Below are positions 31,801-38,587 of a DNA stretch of 38,587 nt, piece by piece (position 1 is the stretch's first letter; each line of letters starts with the position of its first letter). Origin of the DNA: CBIFVZ01 sp966185765 (lineage in GTDB: Bacteria; Pseudomonadota; Gammaproteobacteria; Enterobacterales; Enterobacteriaceae); NCBI GenBank assembly GCA_966185765.1, contig CBIFVZ010000032.1:1-38587 (forward strand), in the 5' to 3' direction. The translations under genes and the position numbers were made by a program. The notes beneath the pieces were generated by a model. The model had not been told where the DNA came from. It saw nothing but the letters and a program-made list of their open reading frames with translations, and searched no databases.

Positions 31801-34800
31801 GAAGCTTAACGCGCTACGTAACCTGCATCTGATAGCTATCGATCCCGCGCTTAAGCAAATCGCGCTTTCCGATCTCAAGCTTGTACTGAGCGAGCAGAAG
31901 TACATTTCAGTCCTGACAAAGCAGGACTCTGGCGTATACAAATATGAGTCAAAGCTTAAAGAAATTCCCGTTTCTGAAGCCCCACTCAGCCTGTCCGAGC
32001 AAGGCGTTAACCTGCCGCTTGCAACCGACAAGCCGGGTGACTACGTGCTGATAGTGCAAAATGCGCAAGGCAAAACGCTCAACCGTATCGCCTACAGCGT
32101 AGCCGGAGACGCCAACGTCGCCCGCTCACTGGATCGCAACGCTGAACTGAAACTGAAGCTGGACAAGCAAAGCTATCTGCCAGGCGAGGAAATTGAAGTT
32201 TCCATCAGCGCGCCTTACACCGGCAGCGGCCTTATCACCATTGAGAAAGACAACGTTTACGCCTGGCAGTGGTTCCACACCGACACCACCAGCTCCGTAC
32301 AGCGCATCCGTGTGCCTGCGGCAATGGAAGGCAACGGCTACATCAACGTACAGTTTGTACGTGACATCAACTCCGATGAAATCTTTATGAGCCCGCTGAG
32401 CTATGGCGTGATGCCGTTTAAGATTGACCCGGTTGCTCACCGAAACCCGCTTAGCATTTCGGTGCCAGAGGTGATTAAGCCAGGTCAAACCCTGACAATG
32501 ACCGTTAATACTGACGGGCCGCAGAAAGTGGCGCTGTTTGCCGTAGACGAGGGCATTTTGCAGGTGGCGCGCTATCGCCTCAACGATCCGCTCGACTGGT
32601 TCTTCCGCAAGCGCGAGCTGGCGGTTGAGAGCGCGCAGATCCTCGATTTGATCCTGCCAGAATTCAGCAAACTGATGGCGCTGACAGCAGCACCAGGCGG
32701 CGACGCAGGTGAAGGGCTGGATCTGCATCTGAACCCGTTTAAGCGCAAGCGAGATAAGCCCGTGGCTTACTGGTCTGGCATTACTGAGGTCAACGGCGAG
32801 CACACGTTCACTTATCCGGTGCCGGACTACTTCAACGGTAAAATCCGCGTGATGGCCATTTCTGCCACGCCGGACAAAATTGGCAAAGCACAAACTGCCA
32901 CTACCGTGCGCGATAACTTCATCATGACGCCAGAGGTTCCGGCAATGGTCGCCCCTGGTGACGAATTTGACGTAAGCGTAGGCGTGAGTAACAACCTTGA
33001 AGATCTGAACGGTAAAACCGCGGACATTAGCCTTACCGTGACCCCACCCCCGCAGCTTGAGGTGGTGGGCGACGCTGTTCGCAGTCTGCAACTGGCGGCA
33101 AAACGTGAAGGCGTTGTGACCTTCCGCCTGCGTGCGAAAGCGCTGCCTGGCGACGCGCCACTGGTGTTTGACGCCCGTTATGGCGACAAATCCAGCCGCC
33201 GCACATTGAGCACATCTGTGCGCCCGGCATCGCCATACCGTACTCAGTCGGTGATGGGCCGCATGACCGGCAGCAGCCAGAGCATCGACGGTCTGCGCAA
33301 TATGTTTAACGATTTTGCCCAGCGTAAAGCAGCGGTTTCTCACTCACCGCTGGTGCTCAGTGACGGTCTGGCGCAGTACCTGAGCGACTATCCTTATTAC
33401 TGCTCAGAGCAAATCGCCAGCCGTGCTGTACCCATGCTGCTGCAAAGCCGCCACCCGGAACTGCGCAGCAACCTGAACCCGGCGCAGGCCAATCAGCAGC
33501 TGCAATCACTGCTGGGCGTGCTGCGTTCACGCCAGAACGACGACGGTGCATTCGGTATGTGGCGCTCCACGCCGCAGGCCGAACCGTTTATTACACCGTG
33601 GGTCGTGCAACTGCTGCTTGAGGCCAAAGACGCGGGCTTTGCGCTACCTCCCGGAATGCTTGAGGACGCCAACAACGCGTTGCGTGAACTGGCAGCTACG
33701 CCTTATGACGATCTGTACCATCTGCGTCTTAGCAGCTGGGCCATCTATCTGTTGACGCGCCAGGGAGAAATCACTACGGGTGCGCTGGCAGCCACACAGA
33801 GCAGGCTGCAAAACCTTTCAGCGCAAGACTGGCAGACGGACCTGAGTGCGCTGTATCTGGCTGCCTCTTATCGACTGCTGAAAATGGACAAACAGGCGCA
33901 GGCGCTGATGGCACCGGGCTGGAAGCAGCTCGGTCAGGCGTGGAGCCAAGCCTGGTGGACGCAGAACTATTACGATCCGCTGGTGCAGGACGCCACACGC
34001 CTGTATCTCATTACGCGCCACTTCCCGGAGAAAACGGCAGATATCCCGCCACAGGTGCTGGAAAACATGACGCTCGCGCTGAAGGCCCAGCGCAATACCA
34101 CATTCTCCTCAGCCATGAGCATCCTGGCGCTGGAAAGCTATTCTGCACAAATAGCCCACGCTCAGGGCGAAGACGATACGCTGAGCATTCTGCAAAACAG
34201 CAAGCACAGCAACGTAGCGCCGAAGCTGATTTCTTCTATGCAGGGCATGTTTGCCCAGGGAGCGTTCAGCGAAGATGCCCAGACTCTACGTTTTGAAAAT
34301 CATGGCAACGCCCCGGCCTGGTATGTGGTCACACAGGCAGGTTACGATGTGGCAGCGCCTGACAAAGCGCTGTCACGTGGACTGGAAATTACCCGTGATT
34401 ACACCGATGAGCAGGGCAATCCGCTCACTCAGGTAGCGATTGGGCAGAAGGTCAACGTGCACCTGAAAATCCGCGCCAACAGCAAAGAAGGGCTGAACAA
34501 TCTGGCTATTGTTGATCTGCTGCCGGGCGGCTTTGAAGTTGTGCAGCAAGCGCCGCCAGCACCAGAAAGTGAAGAAGATGACGCTGACGCCCAGGAAGAT
34601 AACGGCGGCTGGCTCTCTCCACTGGCGGCTTCTGGCTCTACCTGGAGCCCGGATTACAGCGATATCCGTGAAGACCGGGTCATCATTTACGGTAGCGCAA
34701 CGACCGACGTACAAACCTTCGTCTACCAGATCAAAGCGACCAATACCGGTAACTTCACCATACCGCCTGCCTATGGCGAAGCCATGTACGACCGTGAAGT

Positions 34801-34849
34801 CCAGGCCCTGTCGGTAAGCTCAGGCAAGCTGACGGTAGTTGAGCGTTAA
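28877..34849 (+). CDS. Long membrane-anchored alpha-2-macroglobulin family protease trap
   Basis: A 1990-aa periplasmic protein thought to trap external proteases covalently. Residues ~5-36 are hydrophobic and ~68-88 form a membrane helix (HHAKGVLAGIIVLLCASAGA). There is no lipobox, unlike E. coli YfhM (1653-aa lipoprotein). MG-type beta domains follow (RGVYRPGDTF near 735 marks the macroglobulin core), then the thioester motif CSEQ at 1509-1512 (CLEQ in YfhM) and an alpha-helical TED domain (QNDDGAFGMW). The C-terminal segment IPPAYGEAMYDREVQAL resembles the YfhM end. Two acidic tracts, ~588-602 and ~1895-1908, are distinctive. Ribosome site GAGGTG, 8 nt before the ATG. It is followed 50 bp on by pbpC, as yfhM is. 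Confidence 0.92.
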   Translation: MDVLKFILRLPFLLIKSIFRLLAFIFSLLARVLSPLLGELRWQAPRWWAPLTSGLTRLENAVQHHAKGVLAGIIVLLCASAGAVYGWHWWQNRPQPIEPAPLVIQETYVQVTAPEPVDYAAARITPQPITLTFQDSVAPITLVGKTPEKGITLSPAVEGRWRWDSDTTLVFTPKKPLPMGTQYQITLDPEVLLAPQVKLSETRYEVTTPAFDYRTGKSEYYRDPQDNQKRSAIFNVTFNAPVDVVSFEKQLALSLSEGKSKTERPLNYSVVYDEKKLNAWVHSEPLQALDNGGTVHLTIGRGVKASVPSNATSEAKNSRVSVPTLFSLRVRGTDAQVVDNASLKSQRVLVVAFNDAVKDKDVGRAVKAWLLPQHNPNEPQGPKDASYFYPWRSVKSVDNTVIAQSTALDLTLNDSEEAYQQQFSFRFDAPVHRFVLLEISPRMTSSGGYKMPEKVWRIVQVPDYPKTLRFTSEGSLLSVSGDKKISVAARNVPGLRMDIKRVIPSQLQHIVSFKSDTFSSVRFDRLNDEYFTEHFQFQTAVNNEKPGEVSYQGIDLSQYLSTNPASHRGIFLLTLSEWDPKAKQQAQEAESDDEEDEVDDRAVNVSDSRFVVVTDLGIIAKRAQNKTRDVFVQSIHSGEPVSNAQVSVIARNGTRLLSQNTDMSGHVRFPPLDVYTHERTPVMFLVEKEGDVSFLPLSSYNDRGLDFSRFDTGGDETPTDRRTLSSYLFSDRGVYRPGDTFNIGLLTRAADWGVALAGVPVSAEIHDPRDRLMSTVPLTLDASGFNELSYTTQENSPTGEWTVYLYLPGKNKESSTLLGYTTVNVKEFEPDQLKVKLSLTPERVQGWVKPSELQASINVQNLFGTPAQQRRVASKLTLRPTWPSFPQFQDYAFYEARPNNDGFENTLEDNTTDEKGEAQIALNLKDWDDATYQLQLISEAFVAGSGRSVAATARALVSPYDYLIGAKADGDLSYVKLNALRNLHLIAIDPALKQIALSDLKLVLSEQKYISVLTKQDSGVYKYESKLKEIPVSEAPLSLSEQGVNLPLATDKPGDYVLIVQNAQGKTLNRIAYSVAGDANVARSLDRNAELKLKLDKQSYLPGEEIEVSISAPYTGSGLITIEKDNVYAWQWFHTDTTSSVQRIRVPAAMEGNGYINVQFVRDINSDEIFMSPLSYGVMPFKIDPVAHRNPLSISVPEVIKPGQTLTMTVNTDGPQKVALFAVDEGILQVARYRLNDPLDWFFRKRELAVESAQILDLILPEFSKLMALTAAPGGDAGEGLDLHLNPFKRKRDKPVAYWSGITEVNGEHTFTYPVPDYFNGKIRVMAISATPDKIGKAQTATTVRDNFIMTPEVPAMVAPGDEFDVSVGVSNNLEDLNGKTADISLTVTPPPQLEVVGDAVRSLQLAAKREGVVTFRLRAKALPGDAPLVFDARYGDKSSRRTLSTSVRPASPYRTQSVMGRMTGSSQSIDGLRNMFNDFAQRKAAVSHSPLVLSDGLAQYLSDYPYYCSEQIASRAVPMLLQSRHPELRSNLNPAQANQQLQSLLGVLRSRQNDDGAFGMWRSTPQAEPFITPWVVQLLLEAKDAGFALPPGMLEDANNALRELAATPYDDLYHLRLSSWAIYLLTRQGEITTGALAATQSRLQNLSAQDWQTDLSALYLAASYRLLKMDKQAQALMAPGWKQLGQAWSQAWWTQNYYDPLVQDATRLYLITRHFPEKTADIPPQVLENMTLALKAQRNTTFSSAMSILALESYSAQIAHAQGEDDTLSILQNSKHSNVAPKLISSMQGMFAQGAFSEDAQTLRFENHGNAPAWYVVTQAGYDVAAPDKALSRGLEITRDYTDEQGNPLTQVAIGQKVNVHLKIRANSKEGLNNLAIVDLLPGGFEVVQQAPPAPESEEDDADAQEDNGGWLSPLAASGSTWSPDYSDIREDRVIIYGSATTDVQTFVYQIKATNTGNFTIPPAYGEAMYDREVQALSVSSGKLTVVER

Positions 34850-34860
34850 CGTTGTTATGG

Positions 34861-34882
34861 CGCCGCCTCGCAACAGGCGGCG
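34861..34882 (+). repeat. Intercistronic hairpin before pbpC
   Basis: CGCCGCCT (34861-34868) / AGGCGGCG (34875-34882) with a 6-nt loop, between the macroglobulin stop and the pbpC ATG. No U-run; likely tunes the relative output or stability of the two cistrons. Confidence 0.55.
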
Positions 34883-34899
34883 TCCGTTACCAGGTAGCT

Positions 34900-37263
34900 A
34901 TGAAACGGTTGTTTATCCTGTCACCTCGTCTGCGCCGCTGGCTGCAAAACATCGCTGCGCTACTGCTGTTACTGGCGCTGATGCTGGCAAGCTTTCGCCT
35001 GTGGCCGCATGCACCGTTAAGCCAGGGCATGCCGCTGTCTCAGGCCTGGTATGACCGTAACGGCACGCTGCTGCGCCTGAGTCTGGCAAACGACGATCGC
35101 TACCGCCTGTGGACACCGCTAAACCACGTTTCACCACTGCTGACCCAGGCAGTACTCCTGCACGAAGACCGCTGGTTTTACTACAACCCCGGCTTCAACC
35201 CGGTAAGCCTGCTGCGCGGTTTCTGGCGCAGTTATATCTCAGGCGGCAGAATGCAGGGTGGCTCGACTATCACCATGCAGCTTGCACGCATGCGCTGGCA
35301 TCTCAACACACGCACGCCAGGCGGTAAGCTTCTGCAAATCGTCCGCGCAATTCAGCTTGAGTTGAGCTATTCCAAACACGATATCCTTGAGGCCTATCTC
35401 AATTATGCCCCCTGGGGGCGCAACATTGAAAGCATTGGCGCAGCCAGCCTGATTTATTTCAATAAACCCCCGCAGTCGCTCACGCTGCCAGAAGCACTCA
35501 CCCTTGCCGTGCTGCCCCAGTCTCCCGGCAACCGCATGACCGCCAAAACATCGGTACCCGGCCCGGCGCTTACTCTTGCCCGTGAGCGCCTGTTCCGGCG
35601 CTGGCAGCACGTCTACCCAACGGATGATGCCAGCCGGGCGCTGCTCCAGTTACCGCTGGCGCTACGCCAGCCGGAGCAAATGCCTTATATTGCCCCGCAT
35701 TTTATTGAGCAGTTGCAACAGCAAAACCGTTTCCTGGATGTGGGCAGCCGTATCGACACCACCCTTGATGCCGGACTGCAACGACTGGTCGAGCGTCAGG
35801 TGAGCGCGTTTATCACCCGTAACCGTCAACGCGGCATTCACAACTCAGCGGTCGTACTGGTGGATACCCGTGACATGGGCGTGCGTGCGCTGGTTGGCTC
35901 AGCGGATTATTACAATCGCGATATTCAGGGTCAGGTGAACGGCACCAATGCTAAACGCTCCCCCGGTTCCACACTAAAACCGTTTATCTACGCGCTCGGC
36001 CTGGAACAGGGTGTGCTGCACCCTATGACTATCCTCAAAGATGTCCCCTCAAGCTTTGGTAGCTACGCGCCGGAGAACTTTGACCGGCGCTTTCTTGGCC
36101 CACTCACGGCAACGGATGCGCTGAACTACAGCCGCAATATTCCCGCCGTCTGGGTTGCGTCGCAATTACGTCAGCCTTCGTTCTATCAGTTCCTGCGTCT
36201 TTCCGGGGTAGCAGGTATGGCAAGCGAGAACCATTATGGTCTGTCTCTGGTGCTGGGCGGTGGCGAGATAACTGCTCAGGAGCTGGCTAAACTGTACGCC
36301 CTGCTGGCTAACCGTGGCGAGCTACAGCCGCTGCGCATGCTGGAAAGTGCGCCGAAGGCAACGCCGGTGCGCCTTTTAAGCGACGAGGCAAGTTTCATCA
36401 CGCTCGATATGCTGCGCCAGCACCGGCGACCTGGCGACACGCTGGCACAGCGTCCCGCCGCCCTACCCGTTTACTGGAAAACCGGCACCTCATGGGGATT
36501 TCGCGATGCCTGGAGCGCGGGCGTATTTGGTCCTTACGCGCTGGTGGTCTGGCAGGGCAATTTCGATAGTCGAGGCAACAACGCGTTTGTCGGCGCAGAT
36601 GCGGCGGCCCCGCTGTTTTTCAATATTATCGACAGCATTAACGCCACCTACCCGCATCTGAGTGAGCCAAAACGTCCCTTCCCGTCTGATCTCAGCCGTG
36701 TTGAAATATGCCTTACCAGCGGCAACCTGCCCACGCAGTGGTGCCAACAAAAAGGCAAAACCTGGTTTATACCCGGTAAATCCCCTATTACTGTTGATAC
36801 CGTTTATCGCCCGGTGGTCGTGGATATCCACACGGGCGAAGTCGCTTGCCCACCTTATGACAGCACCCGCACGCGCACCGAAATCTATGAGTTCTGGCCT
36901 TCGGATCTGGCGAACGTCTTTGCTCTGGCCGGGCTACCCAAACGCCAACCGCCGGTTAACCGCTGCGCAAATGGCGTGGCTGGCGTGACCGGTAATCCAC
37001 CCCGTATCACCTCGCCGCTTCGTAACACAACCTATACGCTGCGCCAGTCGCAGGGGGGGCGCGATAAAATCGCCTTTAACGCCGTAACTGATGCAGGCAG
37101 CAAAGTCATTTACTGGTTTGTGGATGATACCTACCTCGGCAGCAGCGTAAGCAAAACGCCGCTGGAATGGCGCCCCGTCAATAATGGTCGCTACCGCATT
37201 CGTGCGGTGGACGAACGCGGACGTGCCGATAGCCGCATGGTGAACATTGAATGGATACGCTAA
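34900..37263 (+). CDS. pbpC: Penicillin-binding protein 1C (PbpC)
   Basis: Bifunctional class A PBP: peptidoglycan glycosyltransferase plus transpeptidase-like domain, proposed to repair the wall where the macroglobulin partner acts. It has 787 aa from the ATG at 34900, which follows AGGT and gives a cytoplasmic MKRLF start. A membrane helix spans ~15-33. GT51 domain: catalytic Glu89 in HEDRWF, then GGSTITMQLARM. Transpeptidase motifs: SPGSTLKP with Ser357/Lys360, NYSRN and KTGTS (Lys527). The C-terminal BiPBP_C Ig-like domain covers about 690-787. A TTG-initiated extension to 34852 is possible but lacks a ribosome site. E. coli PbpC has 770 aa. Confidence 0.95.
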   Translation: MKRLFILSPRLRRWLQNIAALLLLLALMLASFRLWPHAPLSQGMPLSQAWYDRNGTLLRLSLANDDRYRLWTPLNHVSPLLTQAVLLHEDRWFYYNPGFNPVSLLRGFWRSYISGGRMQGGSTITMQLARMRWHLNTRTPGGKLLQIVRAIQLELSYSKHDILEAYLNYAPWGRNIESIGAASLIYFNKPPQSLTLPEALTLAVLPQSPGNRMTAKTSVPGPALTLARERLFRRWQHVYPTDDASRALLQLPLALRQPEQMPYIAPHFIEQLQQQNRFLDVGSRIDTTLDAGLQRLVERQVSAFITRNRQRGIHNSAVVLVDTRDMGVRALVGSADYYNRDIQGQVNGTNAKRSPGSTLKPFIYALGLEQGVLHPMTILKDVPSSFGSYAPENFDRRFLGPLTATDALNYSRNIPAVWVASQLRQPSFYQFLRLSGVAGMASENHYGLSLVLGGGEITAQELAKLYALLANRGELQPLRMLESAPKATPVRLLSDEASFITLDMLRQHRRPGDTLAQRPAALPVYWKTGTSWGFRDAWSAGVFGPYALVVWQGNFDSRGNNAFVGADAAAPLFFNIIDSINATYPHLSEPKRPFPSDLSRVEICLTSGNLPTQWCQQKGKTWFIPGKSPITVDTVYRPVVVDIHTGEVACPPYDSTRTRTEIYEFWPSDLANVFALAGLPKRQPPVNRCANGVAGVTGNPPRITSPLRNTTYTLRQSQGGRDKIAFNAVTDAGSKVIYWFVDDTYLGSSVSKTPLEWRPVNNGRYRIRAVDERGRADSRMVNIEWIR

Positions 37264-37431
37264 CGTCTTCTTTGCCTGGCTATTCCCGGTCGCGATTCAG
37301 GGTGTGAATGTGGCGCACGGCAATGTGGTAATTATAAGTATTATCTGTAATAAAACGTCCATCGACATCTATTTCACTTCACAGCGAAGCGAGTGGCTTG
37401 AGTTATTACACCCTGCTCCACTCCAGATATG

Positions 37432-37455
37432 AGAATAACTCTTATTCTTTTCTTT
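37432..37455 (+). terminator. Possible terminator after pbpC
   Basis: AT-rich stem AGAATAA (37432-37438) / TTATTCT (37442-37448), with a CTC loop, followed by TTTCTTT. The stem is weak, so moderate confidence. Confidence 0.45.
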
Positions 37456-37510
37456 AAATAACCAGAAGCAACCTGTTCAGACATTATTTTTTAAATAATG
37501 AATAAAGCAA

Positions 37511-37526
37511 TGTGAAATAAATCACA
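37511..37526 (+). promoter_or_regulatory. CRP-type site upstream of dmsA
   Basis: TGTGA-AATAAA-TCACA, both half-sites perfect, about 180 bp upstream of the dmsA ATG. Binding inferred. Confidence 0.75.
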
Positions 37527-37560
37527 GATAAAAATTAACGCCCTCCTCTTAAACCAACAA

Positions 37561-37574
37561 TTGACTTTAAACAA
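37561..37574 (+). promoter_or_regulatory. FNR-like site upstream of dmsA
   Basis: TTGAC-TTTA-AACAA matches the FNR consensus TTGAT-N4-ATCAA at 8 of 10 positions. dmsABC in E. coli is FNR-activated in the absence of oxygen. Confidence 0.55.
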
Positions 37575-37706
37575 CACCCGATATGGGCCTGTGAACGATC
37601 GTATACGCTCTGAATACCTTTATTTTATTTCATGACAGATTTACAACATTTTTAAAACAACAAGAACACAAGTTTCAGTGGATATCCCGACATCCAGGAG
37701 TCGTTT

Positions 37707-38587
37707 ATGAGCAGTGTGGATAACAAAATCACAAAACAGATATTGCAGTCTCGCGTCAGCCGACGCCGCCTTGTGCAGGCTACGGCAATTGGCGGTCTTG
37801 CCAGCGCAAGTAGTGCCTTCGGCCTGCCTTTTATACAAAAAGCCAACGCAGTTACGCCTGCGCATGTGCCTGAAGAAAAAGTCGTCTGGAGTGCATGCAC
37901 CGTGAACTGCGGCAGCCGCTGCCCGTTACGGATGCACATTGTCGATGGCGAAATAAAATATGTCGAAACCGATAATACTGGTCCTGATATTTATGGCGAT
38001 AAACATCAGGTCAGAGCCTGCCTGCGCGGGCGCTCTATGCGCCGACGGGTCTATAACCCGGACAGGCTGAAATACCCAATGCTCAGAACCGGTAAGCGTG
38101 GAGAAGGCAAATTTAAGCGCATCAGCTGGGAAGAGGCGTTTGATTTAATCAGCAACAACCTACAGCGCATTATCAAAGACTACGGTAACGAAGCCATTTA
38201 TCTTAATTATGGCACTGGTGCACTGGGCGGTACTGTTGCCCGCTCCTGGCCACCGGCCAATTCACCGGTCGCACGCCTGATGAACTGCGTCGGTGGTTAT
38301 CTTAACCATTACGGCACCTACAGCACCGCGCAAATCAGCTGCGCCATGCCCTACACCTACGGCAGCGGCGACGGTAACAGCATTTCAGATATCGAGAACT
38401 CAAAACTGGTGGTGCTGTTTGGTAATAACCCGGCCGAAACACGCATGAGCGGCGGCGGCATAACCTACCAGTTACAGCAGGCGCGCGAGCGCTCCAACGC
38501 CCGCATGATCGTTATCGATCCGCGCTACACCGATACCGCCGCCGGGCGTGAAGATGAGTGGATCCCGATTCGCCCAGGTACGGATGC
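37707..38587 (+). CDS. dmsA: Dimethyl sulfoxide reductase catalytic subunit DmsA (N-terminal part)
   Basis: Molybdopterin enzyme of anaerobic respiration that reduces DMSO and amine N-oxides on the periplasmic side. The visible 293 codons run off the right edge. The Tat signal has SRRRLVQATAIGG at residues 18-30, with processing expected near ANA (48). The N-terminal [4Fe-4S] ligands are Cys64, Cys68, Cys72 and Cys105 (CTVNCGSRC and CLRGR). The IYLNYGTG, NCVGGYLNHYG, VVLFGNNP and IDPRYTDTAAGREDEW segments match E. coli DmsA closely. ATG at 37707 after CAGGAG. DmsB and DmsC are expected just beyond the window. Paralogues such as YnfE/F are less likely given this match. Confidence 0.92.
   Translation, partial: MSSVDNKITKQILQSRVSRRRLVQATAIGGLASASSAFGLPFIQKANAVTPAHVPEEKVVWSACTVNCGSRCPLRMHIVDGEIKYVETDNTGPDIYGDKHQVRACLRGRSMRRRVYNPDRLKYPMLRTGKRGEGKFKRISWEEAFDLISNNLQRIIKDYGNEAIYLNYGTGALGGTVARSWPPANSPVARLMNCVGGYLNHYGTYSTAQISCAMPYTYGSGDGNSISDIENSKLVVLFGNNPAETRMSGGGITYQLQQARERSNARMIVIDPRYTDTAAGREDEWIPIRPGTD

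Larger units (their letters stand above)
37264..37706. other. pbpC-dmsA intergenic region
   Basis: 443 bp, AT-rich, no gene. It holds a weak pbpC terminator, the 8-bp dyad CATTATTT-TTT-AAATAATG (37482-37500), a CRP-type site and an FNR-like site, then the dmsA ribosome site CAGGAG (37695-37700). Confidence 0.65.

Noticed and set aside
32126..33343. 405-codon ORF antisense to the macroglobulin gene
   Set aside because: A long antisense shadow caused by the codon bias of the real gene; composition (His/Arg/Val-rich) is typical of such shadows.

Overview
The window is a chromosomal segment from a member of the Enterobacteriaceae. Gene order from deoB to opgB follows the 99-minute region of Escherichia coli (deoBAC, yjjV, yjjU, ytjA, osmY, prfC, yjjG, rimI, holD, rsmC, tRNA-Leu, yjjZ, fhuF, yjjQ, dnaT, dnaC, yjjA, opgB), and the proteins match the E. 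coli products in length and motifs. Genus cannot be fixed from the sequence alone. Coding DNA is moderately GC-rich, with AT-rich islands around yjjQ and upstream of the alpha-2-macroglobulin gene.

Region 1 (1-12205), metabolic and housekeeping core. It opens with the 3'-truncated deoB, then deoA and deoC (deoxynucleoside catabolism, minus strand) behind a DeoR-type operator. A NupC-family nucleoside transporter with its own CRP-type promoter sits where E. coli has yjjI/yjjW. Next come yjjV-yjjU (4-bp overlap), ytjA, osmY, prfC, then the holD-rimI-yjjG operon, with rsmC divergent from holD.

Region 2 (12206-18400), variable. One tRNA-Leu(CAG) gene is present where E. coli has three in tandem. 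It is followed by the divergent, apparently Fur-controlled pair yjjZ/fhuF, a stand-alone YbaK-type deacylase, a convergent MFS carboxylate-type transporter, yjjQ without its usual partner bglJ, about 1 kb of AT-rich DNA without a gene, and a TetR regulator in the place of yjjP/yjjB.

Region 3 (18405-23264), replication and envelope. dnaT-dnaC, yjjA, a previously overlooked 42-codon membrane peptide gene on the other strand that shares yjjA's bidirectional terminator, and opgB.

Region 4 (23598-28046), accessory metabolism. D-serine dehydratase without dsdC or dsdX, an MdfA-type drug exporter, a CodA-like deaminase with an altered active-site residue, and a 51-aa miniature Hha/Cnu-like protein that is too short for ordinary ORF cut-offs.

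Region 5 (28877-38587), periplasmic defence and respiration. A long (1990 aa), membrane-anchored, thioester-containing alpha-2-macroglobulin is followed by pbpC. This is the classical protease-trap and peptidoglycan-repair pair, but in a form unlike the E. coli YfhM lipoprotein. The window closes inside dmsA, preceded by a perfect CRP-type site and an FNR-like site.

The best candidates for further attention are the miniature Hha-like protein, the altered CodA-like deaminase, the 42-aa membrane peptide and the long alpha-2-macroglobulin/PbpC pair. I did not see a clear-cut new multi-gene defence system, CRISPR array, prophage or insertion sequence.
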